DNA of 64,000 nt from Flammeovirgaceae bacterium UBA2338 (GTDB lineage Bacteria; Bacteroidota; Bacteroidia; Cytophagales; Cyclobacteriaceae): assembly GCA_002344795.1 (NCBI GenBank), contig DDUM01000055.1, forward strand, positions 38,026-102,025, in the 5' to 3' direction. The position numbers and the translations under genes are program-made. Positions 32,797 to 41,001 of this stretch are shown here, piece by piece. Below the pieces are notes generated by a model, which saw only the letters and a list, made by a program, of their open reading frames with translations, made no database searches and was not told the origin of the DNA. Each line of letters opens with the position of its first letter. Positions within the stretch are counted from its first letter, which is position 1.

Positions 32797-33741
32797 TCAG
32801 TTACCATATGTGATTGACCCACTCATAATATCTGCCAATACCCCCTCCTTTAGTGCATAACTGGATACACGCAAATTTGTAAAAGCATATCGGCTTATTA
32901 GATAATTGATCAGAGAGCAGGCTACTACAATCATATCAACCCGCAGTTCAATCATTCCGGGTATCTTCATGCGAGCCTCCTTGTCTCGAACAATGAGTTC
33001 TTTATAGATATCATGAAAACCCTGAAAGGATAAAGGGGTTTCAGCAGTTTCAGATATCCTTTCAAGACCTTGGCGGGCACAGTAGATATCACTAAGGGTA
33101 TCAAATGTGCCAGAAGATCCCACCAATGTTTTTGGTTGATATCGTTCTAAGACTTGAAAAAGAGATCCAAGCTTATTGTCAAAATGTATACTTAAAGCTT
33201 TTAAATCTTCAGTTCGGATAGGATCGTGTGTATGATATTCCTCTAAAAGCCGTTGAGCACCGATCTCAAAACTTTCTTTCCAGTAAATATCATTCTCATC
33301 TCCAATGATGAACTCTACGCTTCCTCCGCCAATATCCAACACCAAAGATTTTTCGTTGCCTAACGGTATGGCAGATCTAACACCCATATAAATTAACCTG
33401 GCTTCTTCATCACCAGATATAACATTTACAGCTATACCTGTATTTTCCTTAATACGGTTGATAACATCTTTCTGGTTGCGGGCATTTCTAAAGGCACTAG
33501 TACCATAGGCAAATATTTTTTTTACATTGTAGTTGTCTATGGCAATTCGGAATGCAGAAATGGCACGTAATGCCCTACTCAGTGCTGCATCAGTGATCAG
33601 GCCTTTGTTGATTCCTTTCTTACCAAGCTTTACAGCCGTGCGCTCCCTATACACAATATGATGTTGGTTTTCCTTTACATCTACTATGAGCAGGTGAAAA
33701 GTATTAGTCCCTAAATCTACTATGGCTATTCGGCTTTCCAT
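32797..33741 (-). CDS. Ppx/GppA family phosphatase
   Basis: The start at 33741 gives 314 residues with the ASKHA nucleotide-binding motif at the N-terminus (IAIVDLGTNTFHLLIVD). The upstream alternative at 33774 adds 11 hydrophobic residues before it. SGDEEARLIYMGV and the second phosphate motif LVLDIGGGSVEFI are intact. The family hydrolyses polyphosphate or pppGpp and links to the stringent response. At this short length it lacks the C-terminal HD-like domain of enterobacterial Ppx. A -7 element and a 13-base palindrome lie just upstream. Confidence 0.92.
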   Translation of the reverse strand: MESRIAIVDLGTNTFHLLIVDVKENQHHIVYRERTAVKLGKKGINKGLITDAALSRALRAISAFRIAIDNYNVKKIFAYGTSAFRNARNQKDVINRIKENTGIAVNVISGDEEARLIYMGVRSAIPLGNEKSLVLDIGGGSVEFIIGDENDIYWKESFEIGAQRLLEEYHTHDPIRTEDLKALSIHFDNKLGSLFQVLERYQPKTLVGSSGTFDTLSDIYCARQGLERISETAETPLSFQGFHDIYKELIVRDKEARMKIPGMIELRVDMIVVACSLINYLISRYAFTNLRVSSYALKEGVLADIMSGSITYGN

Positions 33742-33751
33742 TTTAAGGAGC

Positions 33752-33759
33752 CAAATATA
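33752..33759 (-). promoter_or_regulatory. Candidate -7 element of the ppx/gppA promoter
   Basis: On the minus strand the sequence reads TATATTTG, an exact TAnnTTTG, 10 bases upstream of the chosen ATG. It supports the start at 33741 over 33774. No clear TTTG is seen at -33; a 13-base palindrome lies in the spacer region instead. Confidence 0.5.
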
Positions 33760-33767
33760 CATTGTAG

Positions 33768-33780
33768 AGAACACTGTTCT
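33768..33780. promoter_or_regulatory. Perfect palindrome AGAACA-C-TGTTCT in the ppx promoter spacer
   Basis: Six-base perfect arms around one base, located 8 bases upstream of the -7 element on the minus strand, where a bound dimeric regulator would block the polymerase. No regulator gene is adjacent. Candidate operator only. Confidence 0.35.
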
Positions 33781-33830
33781 GGGCTTTTAACTCAATTTGT
33801 CACCCAATCTTTGCTACCCAATTATTGTAA

Positions 33831-34010
33831 TCAAACACCCCGACCTCTTATAAGTCGGAAGAGTACTGCAATGATTGCGAAAACCAGTAAAAAATGGATA
33901 ACACTACCAAGACTAAATACGAAAAAACCAAGAACCCACCCGATAAGGAGGATAGCGAAATTTTGTTTACCAGGGTTATTGGAAATAGCATACCATTGTG
34001 TAAAAACCAC
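33831..34010 (-). CDS. Tiny lmo0937/DUF5670-like membrane protein
   Basis: Reading the minus strand from GTG at 34010 gives 59 residues: a polar start (VFTQWYAISNNPGKQ) and two hydrophobic helices containing WVLGFFVFSLGSVIHFLLVF and ending RLIRGRGV. The spacing of WxLGF, a GxxIH motif and a basic RLI-RGR end match the small DUF5670 (lmo0937) family. No ATG is in frame before a stop at 34064-34066, so the start is uncertain. Function unknown; often seen in stress-related contexts. Confidence 0.6.
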   Translation of the reverse strand: MVFTQWYAISNNPGKQNFAILLIGWVLGFFVFSLGSVIHFLLVFAIIAVLFRLIRGRGV

Positions 34011-34299
34011 ATGTGCTGTTGATGTGGCTTTTAATTCTTTTAAGCTGTAGAACCGATTTCACATACTTGTGGGGAATAATTTTCTCTATTTGCCCTTATT
34101 GAATGTCGAACCGATTGGAATCGATTTGCTCTAGAGTATTAATCACATTGGTTTACTGCTAGTCCTTGCTTTAATTAATTTCTGAAGAAGTCAAAGGTTT
34201 TATGGTTGCAGCTTTTTTTGTCTAGAAATTATACAAATAAAGCGTCTAGGGCTACTGTTTTGCCTATATTTCGAGTTGAATTTTATCAAATAAAAATCA
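34011..34299. other. Intergenic region upstream of the PccB-type gene
   Basis: A/T-rich, with no recognised gene. It contains TATATTTC at 34265-34272, one base off the -7 consensus and 27 bases before the ATG, but no matching -33 element. It presumably carries the promoter of the carboxyltransferase gene. Confidence 0.35.
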
Positions 34300-35871
34300 A
34301 TGATGAAACGAAAAGTTGACTCTCAGGAACTGAGTAAAAAGTTTGATGAGTTGCACCGAAAAAATCAGGAATCACTATTGGGTGGTGGAGAAAAAAGAAT
34401 TGAACAGCAGCATGGAAGAAATAAGTTAACGGCCCGTGAGCGCGTTCACTTACTGATGGACGAAGGATCATTTGAGGAGCTGGGCAAGTTTGTCATGCAC
34501 AGATGCAAGGATTTTGGACTTGATAAAGAATATTATCTTGGAGATGGTGTAGTAACTGGATACGGAACAGTTAATGGCAGACTGGTCTATGTTTTCTCTC
34601 AGGACTTTACTGTTTTTGGAGGTTCTTTGTCAGAAACGCACGCAGAAAAAATTGTAAAAGTAATGGAGTTGGCCATGCAAAATGGGGCTCCCTTAATTGG
34701 ACTGAATGACTCAGGTGGGGCACGTATTCAGGAAGGCGTTGTATCGCTGGGTGGATATGCAGATATATTTTATCGCAACGTGATGGCATCCGGAGTTATT
34801 CCCCAAATATCAGCCATCATGGGTCCTTGTGCAGGTGGGGCAGTTTATTCACCCGCCATGACCGATTTTATCTTCATGGTGGAGAATACATCGTTCATGT
34901 TTGTGACAGGGCCCAACGTGGTGAAAACGGTAACACATGAAAATGTGACCGCTGAAGAATTAGGAGGTGCGAGTGCCCACAGCATGAAAAGTGGAGTAAC
35001 ACATTTTGCGTCTGCCAACGAAATGGAATGTATCAACGGGATCAAGCAGTTGCTGAGCTATGTGCCTCAAAACTGTGAAGACGATGCACCTCGTGTGGAT
35101 TACACTCCATCCGAAGAGGTAAGAGAACAATTGAATAGTATTATTCCCGATAACCCCAATCAGCCCTATGATATGCGCGAGGTGATTGATGGGATTGTAG
35201 ATCAGGGCAGTTTCTTTGAAGTGCATAAAAATTTCGCGGAAAATATTGTAGTGGGTTTTGCACGAATTGCGGGAAGAAGTATCGGAATAGTTGGTAACCA
35301 ACCAGCATCATTGGCTGGTGTATTGGATATCGATGCCAGCGTAAAAGGAGCGAGGTTTGTTCGCTTTTGCGACTGCTTTAACATTCCGTTGTTGGTGCTG
35401 GAAGATGTTCCTGGATTTTTACCAGGTACTGATCAGGAGTGGAATGCAATTATTACCAATGGGGCAAAACTTTTGTATGCATTTTCAGAAGCCACCGTGC
35501 CGCGTATTACAGTGATTACCCGTAAGGCATATGGTGGAGCTTATGATGTGATGAACTCTAAACACATAGGAGCAGACATGAACTATGCATGGCCCACAGC
35601 TGAAATTGCCGTGATGGGAGCCAAAGGAGCGGCAGAGATTATCTTCAAAAAAGAAATTGCTGATGCAGAGGATTCGGAAGCAAAGCTGAACGAGAAAGTA
35701 GATGAGTATACCCGGAAATTTGCCAACCCATACCGGGCGGCTCATCGTGGATATATTGATGAAGTGATTTATCCGGATCAAACCAGAGAAAAATTGATAC
35801 GGGCCTTTCAGATGTTAGAAAATAAAGTGGCTAAATTGCCAAAGAAGAAACACGGAAATATTCCGTTATAA
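34300..35871 (+). CDS. Acyl-CoA carboxylase, carboxyltransferase (beta) subunit, PccB type
   Basis: Transfers CO2 from carboxybiotin to an acyl-CoA, most likely propionyl-CoA, forming methylmalonyl-CoA. The 523 residues show two crotonase-like halves with oxyanion-hole motifs: GGARIQEGVVSLGGYADIF and MGPCAGGAVYSPAMTDF in the first, and PGFLPGTDQEWNAI and RKAYGGAYDVMNSKHIGADM in the second. The first ATG of two (MMKRK) is used. The biotin carboxylase/carrier subunit is not nearby. A peptidase gene follows after 18 bases. A second, MccB-like paralogue lies at 48679-50304. Confidence 0.93.
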   Translation: MMKRKVDSQELSKKFDELHRKNQESLLGGGEKRIEQQHGRNKLTARERVHLLMDEGSFEELGKFVMHRCKDFGLDKEYYLGDGVVTGYGTVNGRLVYVFSQDFTVFGGSLSETHAEKIVKVMELAMQNGAPLIGLNDSGGARIQEGVVSLGGYADIFYRNVMASGVIPQISAIMGPCAGGAVYSPAMTDFIFMVENTSFMFVTGPNVVKTVTHENVTAEELGGASAHSMKSGVTHFASANEMECINGIKQLLSYVPQNCEDDAPRVDYTPSEEVREQLNSIIPDNPNQPYDMREVIDGIVDQGSFFEVHKNFAENIVVGFARIAGRSIGIVGNQPASLAGVLDIDASVKGARFVRFCDCFNIPLLVLEDVPGFLPGTDQEWNAIITNGAKLLYAFSEATVPRITVITRKAYGGAYDVMNSKHIGADMNYAWPTAEIAVMGAKGAAEIIFKKEIADAEDSEAKLNEKVDEYTRKFANPYRAAHRGYIDEVIYPDQTREKLIRAFQMLENKVAKLPKKKHGNIPL

Positions 35872-35889
35872 TTTTTAATTCAGCTTACT

Positions 35890-36960
35890 ATGGACAAAAA
35901 GAGTAAAAATTTTTTATTTAATTATTTAAATAATGCATCACCAACAGGTTTTGAACATACAGGTCAGCAGATTTGGTTGGACTATATAAAACCCTACACG
36001 GATGAATACATCGTTGATACCTATGGAACCGCTGTGGGAGTGATTAATCCTAAAGGAAAATACAAAGTGGTGATAGAAGCACACGCAGATGAAATTTCCT
36101 GGTTTGTCAATTACATTACTCCTGAGGGATATATCTATGTGAGAAGAAATGGTGGCTCCGATCATCAGATTGCACCGTCTATGCGTGTGAACATTCATAC
36201 GGAAAACGGAATTGTAAAAGGAGTTTTTGGCTGGCCAGCGATCCACGTTCGCGATAGTGCCAAGGAAGAAACACCTACACTCAAAAATATTTTTATTGAT
36301 ATTGGTTGTGAGTCTAAAAAAGAGGTAGAGGCATTGGGCGTGCACGTAGGTTGCGTGATTACCTTCGAAGATGAATTGATGGAGTTGAATAAAAATTATT
36401 TAACCGGACGTGCATTGGATAACCGAATGGGTGGTTTTATGATTGCTGAAGTAGCCAGAAGGTTAAGTGAGACCAAAGCTAAACTCCCCTTTTGTTTATA
36501 CATCGTAAACTCTGTTCAAGAGGAAATTGGTTTGCGTGGTGCTGAGATGATTTCAAGAAGACTGAAGCCAGACCTGGCCATTTGTACAGATGTGACTCAT
36601 GATACGGGTTCACCCATGTACAATAAAAAAGAAAGCGGGGATCTAAAGTGTGGGGATGGCCCTGTATTGTGTTATGGTCCTGCCGTGCAAAACAATGTGT
36701 TGAAGGCTATCATTAAAATTGCAAATAAGAAAAAAATACCCTTTCAGCGACAGGCGGTATCACGGTCAACAGGGACCGATACAGATTCATTTGCTTACTC
36801 AGCAGAGGGCGTTGCTTCAGCACTGATTTCCCTTCCGCTAAAGTACATGCACACTACAGTGGAAACGGTGCATAAGGATGATGTGGAAAATGTGATCAAA
36901 TTGATTCATGAAGTGGTGTTGAACCTGAAGCCCGGAGCAGATTACAGATACATTAAATAA
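35890..36960 (+). CDS. M42 family metallopeptidase
   Basis: Co-catalytic zinc aminopeptidase, 356 residues. Metal and catalytic residues are visible: EAHADEISWFV (first His/Asp), GRALDNRMGGF (bridging Asp), NSVQEEIGLRGAEM (Glu-Glu catalytic pair) and the C-terminal PLKYMHTTVETVHKDDV (His). The family forms dodecameric TET particles that trim peptides, or acts as deblocking aminopeptidase or endoglucanase-annotated enzymes. It is probably cotranscribed with the upstream carboxyltransferase gene by spacing (18 bases). A MITE-like repeat follows the stop. Confidence 0.92.
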   Translation: MDKKSKNFLFNYLNNASPTGFEHTGQQIWLDYIKPYTDEYIVDTYGTAVGVINPKGKYKVVIEAHADEISWFVNYITPEGYIYVRRNGGSDHQIAPSMRVNIHTENGIVKGVFGWPAIHVRDSAKEETPTLKNIFIDIGCESKKEVEALGVHVGCVITFEDELMELNKNYLTGRALDNRMGGFMIAEVARRLSETKAKLPFCLYIVNSVQEEIGLRGAEMISRRLKPDLAICTDVTHDTGSPMYNKKESGDLKCGDGPVLCYGPAVQNNVLKAIIKIANKKKIPFQRQAVSRSTGTDTDSFAYSAEGVASALISLPLKYMHTTVETVHKDDVENVIKLIHEVVLNLKPGADYRYIK

Positions 36961-36969
36961 TTGTATTTA

Positions 36970-37097
36970 CAGCCAGCTTCAAAAGTCAAATTCAAATTCA
37001 CCATTCTGAGTGAAGTGAAGAGTCCTGATTTCTCACTTGTGTATTGCGAGGGATGCCTCGCTTGGCTCAATATGACGGGCTGACTTTTGAGGCTGGT
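36970..37097. repeat. MITE-like element with 16-base terminal inverted repeats
   Basis: Ends CCAGCTTCAAAAGTCA (36973-36988) and TGACTTTTGAGGCTGG (37081-37096) are inverted repeats with one mismatch. Inside are CATTCTGAGTGAAGTGAAGA and GCCTCGCTTGGCTCAATATG, motifs that resemble a dispersed intergenic repeat seen in many Bacteroidota genomes. There is no coding capacity. It occupies most of the 313-base gap between the M42 peptidase and aroA. A possible transposase in trans is not in the window. Confidence 0.65.
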
Positions 37098-37273
37098 CAC
37101 CTTAACATCTTTGATCATGCAACAATCCAAGTTGTCATTGACCAAATGGGAAACGAAGTAAAATTTGATTTGCCCGCTTAGACATCATTTCCAGCTCCAC
37201 ATTATGTCTGGTAGGCGGCCAGTTTTTTAGTTGGCATGGAAACAGGCTTTTAAAAGCACCTTATTATTTCAAT
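37098..37273. other. Remainder of the intergenic gap before the aroA stop
   Basis: No gene or clear terminator is recognised. The sequence around 37130-37185 looks weakly coding-like but has no start and no family match. Confidence 0.3.
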
Positions 37274-38494
37274 TTATTTTATATCAAATCCGATCGCGTT
37301 TAAATCATCCCAAAACTCCGGATAAGATTTATTGACCACTTCAGGAGCCTCAATTTCAATATCCATTAAAGTAGCCCAGGGAGCAAAACCCATAGCCATA
37401 CGGTGATCGTGATAGGTATTGATTTTGATTCTTTCTGTAGGAATTTTTCCGGGAGTAAGGCTGAAAACTCCTTTTGATGTTTCCTCCAACTTTGCGTCTA
37501 CCTTACTTAGCTCATTTTGTAATGCTGCGATACGATCGGTTTCTTTAATGTAAAGGCTTTCCAATCCGGTGAAAGTACCTCGTACTCCTTTCATAGCGCA
37601 TACAGGCAATACGGTTTGGGCCAGGTCTGGGCAGTCGGTGAAATCCCATTCTAAATGTCCACTGATGTTGCTTGCCTTGGTAAGAATTGCATTACCATTT
37701 TCAAACAGGGTATTAACTCCAAGCTGTTCCATGATCTCTACAATTACCCGATCTCCCTGAACGGAGTGCGATGAAACATGGCAAAGTGTAATGGATGATT
37801 TTTGTGCCAAGGCTACAATAGCGAACCAATAGCTCAGGGCCGACCAGTCGGGTTCTACGGTTATGCTAGCCGGCTGGTATTGGCCAGGCAGGATCACCAC
37901 TTTTCCATTCTTCATAAAGAACCTTCCTCCAAAACTGGCCATTAAGGCTGCTGTCATCTCGATATAAGGCCAACTACCTACTTTTCCTTCCAAATTAATA
38001 GTGAGCCCTTCTGGTAACACAGGGGCAATCATCATCAAGGCGGAAATGTATTGACTGCTGACATTCCCTGGTAGTGATATTTCGGTTGTTTTCTGAGAGG
38101 GAAAGCCTTTGACCTCATGGGGAGGAAATCCTTCCTCCTCCAAATATTCGATGTCAGCCCCAATTTCCCTTAAAGCAGTCACTAACAATCCAATCGGTCT
38201 TTCCTTCATTCTAGTTGTTCCGGTGAGCACCTTATTTTGACCTGAAATGGCATAATATGCCGTAAGGAAGCGCATGGTAGTGCCGGCATCCATGGCATCA
38301 ATGATTTTACCTGGATCGGCCAATAGGCTTTTCATGAGTTGTGTATCCCGGGCTGTGGCCAGATTACTGATAGTCGACAGACAACCTGAGAGGGCATCTA
38401 GAATTAAGGCACGATTACTAATGCTCTTGGAAGAGGGTAGCTTCTGGATGATTCCCCCTATTTGGGGTGTGTGCTTTAGAAGTAGGTTGGGCAT
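37274..38494 (-). CDS. aroA: 3-phosphoshikimate 1-carboxyvinyltransferase (EPSP synthase)
   Basis: Sixth step of the shikimate pathway: joins PEP to shikimate-3-phosphate. It has 406 residues, shorter than the 427 of E. coli. The phosphate-binding LPSSKSISNRALIL, DAGTTMRFLTAYYA, the catalytic-site EPDWSALSYWFAIVAL and LYIKETDRIAALQNEL with YHDHRMAMGFA are visible. The N-terminal LPSSKS replaces the classical PGSKS, as in some Bacteroidota. On the same strand, aroB and a DAHP synthase/chorismate mutase gene lie just upstream. Confidence 0.95.
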   Translation of the reverse strand: MPNLLLKHTPQIGGIIQKLPSSKSISNRALILDALSGCLSTISNLATARDTQLMKSLLADPGKIIDAMDAGTTMRFLTAYYAISGQNKVLTGTTRMKERPIGLLVTALREIGADIEYLEEEGFPPHEVKGFPSQKTTEISLPGNVSSQYISALMMIAPVLPEGLTINLEGKVGSWPYIEMTAALMASFGGRFFMKNGKVVILPGQYQPASITVEPDWSALSYWFAIVALAQKSSITLCHVSSHSVQGDRVIVEIMEQLGVNTLFENGNAILTKASNISGHLEWDFTDCPDLAQTVLPVCAMKGVRGTFTGLESLYIKETDRIAALQNELSKVDAKLEETSKGVFSLTPGKIPTERIKINTYHDHRMAMGFAPWATLMDIEIEAPEVVNKSYPEFWDDLNAIGFDIK

Positions 38495-38581
38495 GGGGGT
38501 TTAAGTTAAAAAAATAAATATTTGGTCACTCTTTTTACTTTGACGTGAAACATTTTAATTTGATTTGTGGTTTATAACAAC

Positions 38582-38773
38582 ATGGGTGCAACTAAAAAAT
38601 TTGCAATTGGATTAGGGTTGGCAGGTGGTGCTGCTCTTTTTACTGCTTGGTTGCTTTCTGGCTCCCGTGGTCAGAAAACAAAGGACTATTTAGTAAAGAA
38701 AGCGCAAGACCTGAAACAAAAATTAAAGAAAGAAATAGATTCTAATGATGAAAACGAGGCTCACTACATTTAA
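38582..38773 (+). CDS. YtxH-like small membrane protein
   Basis: The ATG at 38582 gives 63 residues with a glycine-rich transmembrane helix (FAIGLGLAGGAALFTAWLLSG) and a basic amphipathic tail (DYLVKKAQDLKQKLKKEI), the plan of YtxH-domain proteins. A GTG at 38567 would add 5 residues. It sits on the opposite strand between aroA and aroB, and its end shares TTAA with aroB. No function is known for this family beyond envelope association. Confidence 0.7.
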   Translation: MGATKKFAIGLGLAGGAALFTAWLLSGSRGQKTKDYLVKKAQDLKQKLKKEIDSNDENEAHYI

Positions 38774-38780
38774 AGTGAGC
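38759..38780. terminator. Bidirectional hairpin over the shared stop of the YtxH-like gene and aroB
   Basis: Perfect 7-base stem GCTCACT/AGTGAGC (38759-38765 with 38774-38780) with the TTAA double stop inside the 8-base loop. It could terminate or stabilise both transcripts. There is no T-tract. Confidence 0.4.
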
Positions 38781-39798
38781 GATAGTAATCTAATGAATTA
38801 CGTATTTCATTTTCGTTAACCTCTATATCCCACACCGCACGTCCTACCCCGTCAAGTAGGGCCATTAGAATTCTATTGCCTTTGTTTTTCTTGTCCTGGA
38901 TTACCCATTGCAATATAGAATCGGTCTCCGGCAGTTGTTCTTCTTTTCCGAATATGTCTTTGATGTAGCTGGCAATCTCATTCAGGTCATCTTGTTTAAG
39001 CATTCCTTTTTGGTATGAGACATGCGATTCTGCGACCATACCTACTGCGATGGCCTCACCGTGAAATAATGGTGTGTCCGTTGTCAAACAACAGCTTTCT
39101 ACTGCATGACCGATGGTATGGCCAAAATTTAAAATCTTGCGGACACCTCCTTCATAAGGATCGGTTTCAGCAATTCCAGATTTGAATTGAAAAGAGAAGT
39201 CTATAAGATCCTCCCAGTTTTGCTCATCCAACCCCTTCTTATTAAGGCTATTCCATTTTCCTTGATCAGCAATTAAGCTGTGCTTAATCACCTCTGCATA
39301 GCCCGATCGCAATTCTCTTACTGGCAGAGTTGAAAGAAAATCGGAGGAAATAAGAGTTGCAGTGGGCTCTCTGAACAGGCCGATATGATTTTTGAACCCC
39401 ATAAAGTCGACACCCAATTTCCCACCAACACTTGCATCCACCTGAGAAAGTAGGGTAGTAGGTACCAAAATGAAATCGATTCCTCTCTTATAGGTAGAAG
39501 CACAAAATCCACCCATGTCTCCCAGCACCCCGCCTCCTAGCACGATTAAAACGGAGTGTCGGTCGAAATTCATGTTGGTGAGCTGTTCCCAAATCATCTG
39601 ACATGTCTCCAGCGTTTTAAATTTTTCACCGGCTTCCACTCTTAAAACCTCGAACTCTGGAATGGTGTTTATGATTTTGGGAAGGCACAAATTTTCAGAA
39701 TTGGTATCTACCAGTACACCTATTTTACTATAATTTTTAAGGTCAAGTATATCTTGTAGTGTTTGACCAATTTGCTTCTTAATTATTACGCTTTGCAC
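38770..39798 (-). CDS. aroB: 3-dehydroquinate synthase
   Basis: Second step of the shikimate pathway, NAD- and metal-dependent cyclisation of DAHP. The 342 residues include GGGVLGDMGGFCASTYKRGIDF (NAD site), TTLLSQVDASVGGKLGVD, the metal-binding Glu in GYAEVIKHSL, and ILNFGHTIGHAVE with a second HGEAIAVGM. Its start overlaps the end of the DAHP synthase/chorismate mutase gene by one base, so the two are translationally coupled. Confidence 0.95.
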   Translation of the reverse strand: MQSVIIKKQIGQTLQDILDLKNYSKIGVLVDTNSENLCLPKIINTIPEFEVLRVEAGEKFKTLETCQMIWEQLTNMNFDRHSVLIVLGGGVLGDMGGFCASTYKRGIDFILVPTTLLSQVDASVGGKLGVDFMGFKNHIGLFREPTATLISSDFLSTLPVRELRSGYAEVIKHSLIADQGKWNSLNKKGLDEQNWEDLIDFSFQFKSGIAETDPYEGGVRKILNFGHTIGHAVESCCLTTDTPLFHGEAIAVGMVAESHVSYQKGMLKQDDLNEIASYIKDIFGKEEQLPETDSILQWVIQDKKNKGNRILMALLDGVGRAVWDIEVNENEIRNSLDYYRSL

Positions 39799-40916
39799 TA
39801 TTCTTTCTTTTCTGTTTCTTGCCCCATTATCTCTGTTTGAATTCGTATGGATTCATCATGGATGGCTTTGTAAATTTCTTGTATGAATTTTGGGTTCATG
39901 TTCTTGCCCTTTCCCCACTCTGTTCTAGAACTGAGAATTTCGTTCCAGCGCTCTAATTGAAATACCGTCACGTTATTTTCTTTCTTGTAGTCTCCTATTT
40001 TTTCTATTAACTGTTTCCTAAGCGATAGTATTTCGACTAGCTCCTGATCTATTTGGTCTATATTTTCCCTTAATTGTTCTAGCTGACTTATAAAAAGGGC
40101 GTCATTGGAATGTTTTTTGGCAAACCGAAGTTGGTCTATTGTTTTGGTTAACCCCTCCAGGCTTACCTGTTGGTCTGCATCGCTTAATGCAAGCGCAGGA
40201 TCAGGGTGTACTTCAATCATTAATCCATCATAGCCCAGATCCAATGCTTTTTGGCTTACCTCAAGAATCATTTCTCTGTTACCTGCAATATGACTGGGAT
40301 CACATATAAGAGGTAAGGTGGGGAAGTTTGACTTCAGTTCGATAGCAATTTGCCAACTTGGTGTGTTTCTGAATTTAGATTTTTGGTAGGAAGAAAACCC
40401 ACGATGAACAGCAGCTAATTTCTTGTTTCCAGTATTATAAATACGCTCAATAGCTCCTTGCCAAAGCGCCAGGTCAGGGTTGATAGGATTTTTGATCATA
40501 ACAGGAATGTCAACTCCCTGGAATGCATTGGCTATTTCTTGAACGAGAAAGGGATTTACAGTAGTGCGAGCGCCCAACCATAATACATCAATGTTATATT
40601 TTAAGGCGGCCTCAACATGCTGAGGAGAAGCTACTTCAGTGGCTACTTTAATGGGAATTTGCTGCTTTAATTCTTTAAGCCAATTCAGCGCCTCAACACC
40701 TTTGCCTTCAAACGAATTGGGTCGGGTTCTTGGTTTCCAAACCCCCGCCCGCATGACACCAATCCCCAGCCGGTTCAAATGAGTGCCAACCTGGATTAGC
40801 TGCTCTGGGCTTTCTGCGCTACATGGCCCGGCTATAAGCAGTGTATTATTTTTGTTAGACGTCCAACTTTGCCAGTTATCAAAAATCATATTACGGTTGC
40901 TCTGTAATTCAAACAA
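39798..40916 (-). CDS. Bifunctional DAHP synthase / chorismate mutase type II
   Basis: The first pathway step is fused to the branch-point enzyme, 372 residues. The N-terminal KDO8P-like DAHP synthase domain (about 1-265) has LIAGPCSAESPEQL, RAGVWKPRTRPNSFEG, AAVHRGFSS and LICDPSHIAGNREMI. The C-terminal AroQ helical domain (about 280-365) has LRENIDQIDQELVEILSLRK and ERWNEILSSR. The fusion suggests feedback control by prephenate or aromatic amino acids, as known in other DAHPS-CM fusions. It is operonic with aroB. Confidence 0.94.
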   Translation of the reverse strand: MFELQSNRNMIFDNWQSWTSNKNNTLLIAGPCSAESPEQLIQVGTHLNRLGIGVMRAGVWKPRTRPNSFEGKGVEALNWLKELKQQIPIKVATEVASPQHVEAALKYNIDVLWLGARTTVNPFLVQEIANAFQGVDIPVMIKNPINPDLALWQGAIERIYNTGNKKLAAVHRGFSSYQKSKFRNTPSWQIAIELKSNFPTLPLICDPSHIAGNREMILEVSQKALDLGYDGLMIEVHPDPALALSDADQQVSLEGLTKTIDQLRFAKKHSNDALFISQLEQLRENIDQIDQELVEILSLRKQLIEKIGDYKKENNVTVFQLERWNEILSSRTEWGKGKNMNPKFIQEIYKAIHDESIRIQTEIMGQETEKKE

Positions 40917-40974
40917 AATAACTCAATTATTGACTTTAGATATAAAAATAGACTAAAAGAATTGCCATCGCTGT

Positions 40975-40982
40975 TATATTTG
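40975..40982 (+). promoter_or_regulatory. Candidate -7 element of the proline dehydrogenase promoter
   Basis: TATATTTG is an exact TAnnTTTG, 19 bases before the ATG and followed by GCGCCC. A GCCC/GGGC mini-stem lies in the short leader. No good -33 TTTG is found. Confidence 0.45.
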
Positions 40983-41001
40983 CGCCCATAAATTAGGGCT
41001 C

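Noticed and set aside
33768..33780. LexA (SOS) box
   Set aside because: Spacing between GAAC and GTTC is three bases, not the four of the Gram-positive SOS box, and the downstream gene is not an SOS gene.
33811..34050. 79-residue frame on the + strand
   Set aside because: Antisense to the DUF5670-like frame at 33831-34010; its product is basic and unlike any family, while the minus strand gives a recognisable two-helix protein.
34265..34272. Promoter of the PccB-type gene (TATATTTC)
   Set aside because: One mismatch in the -7 element and no -33 match at the right distance; noted in the intergenic entry instead.
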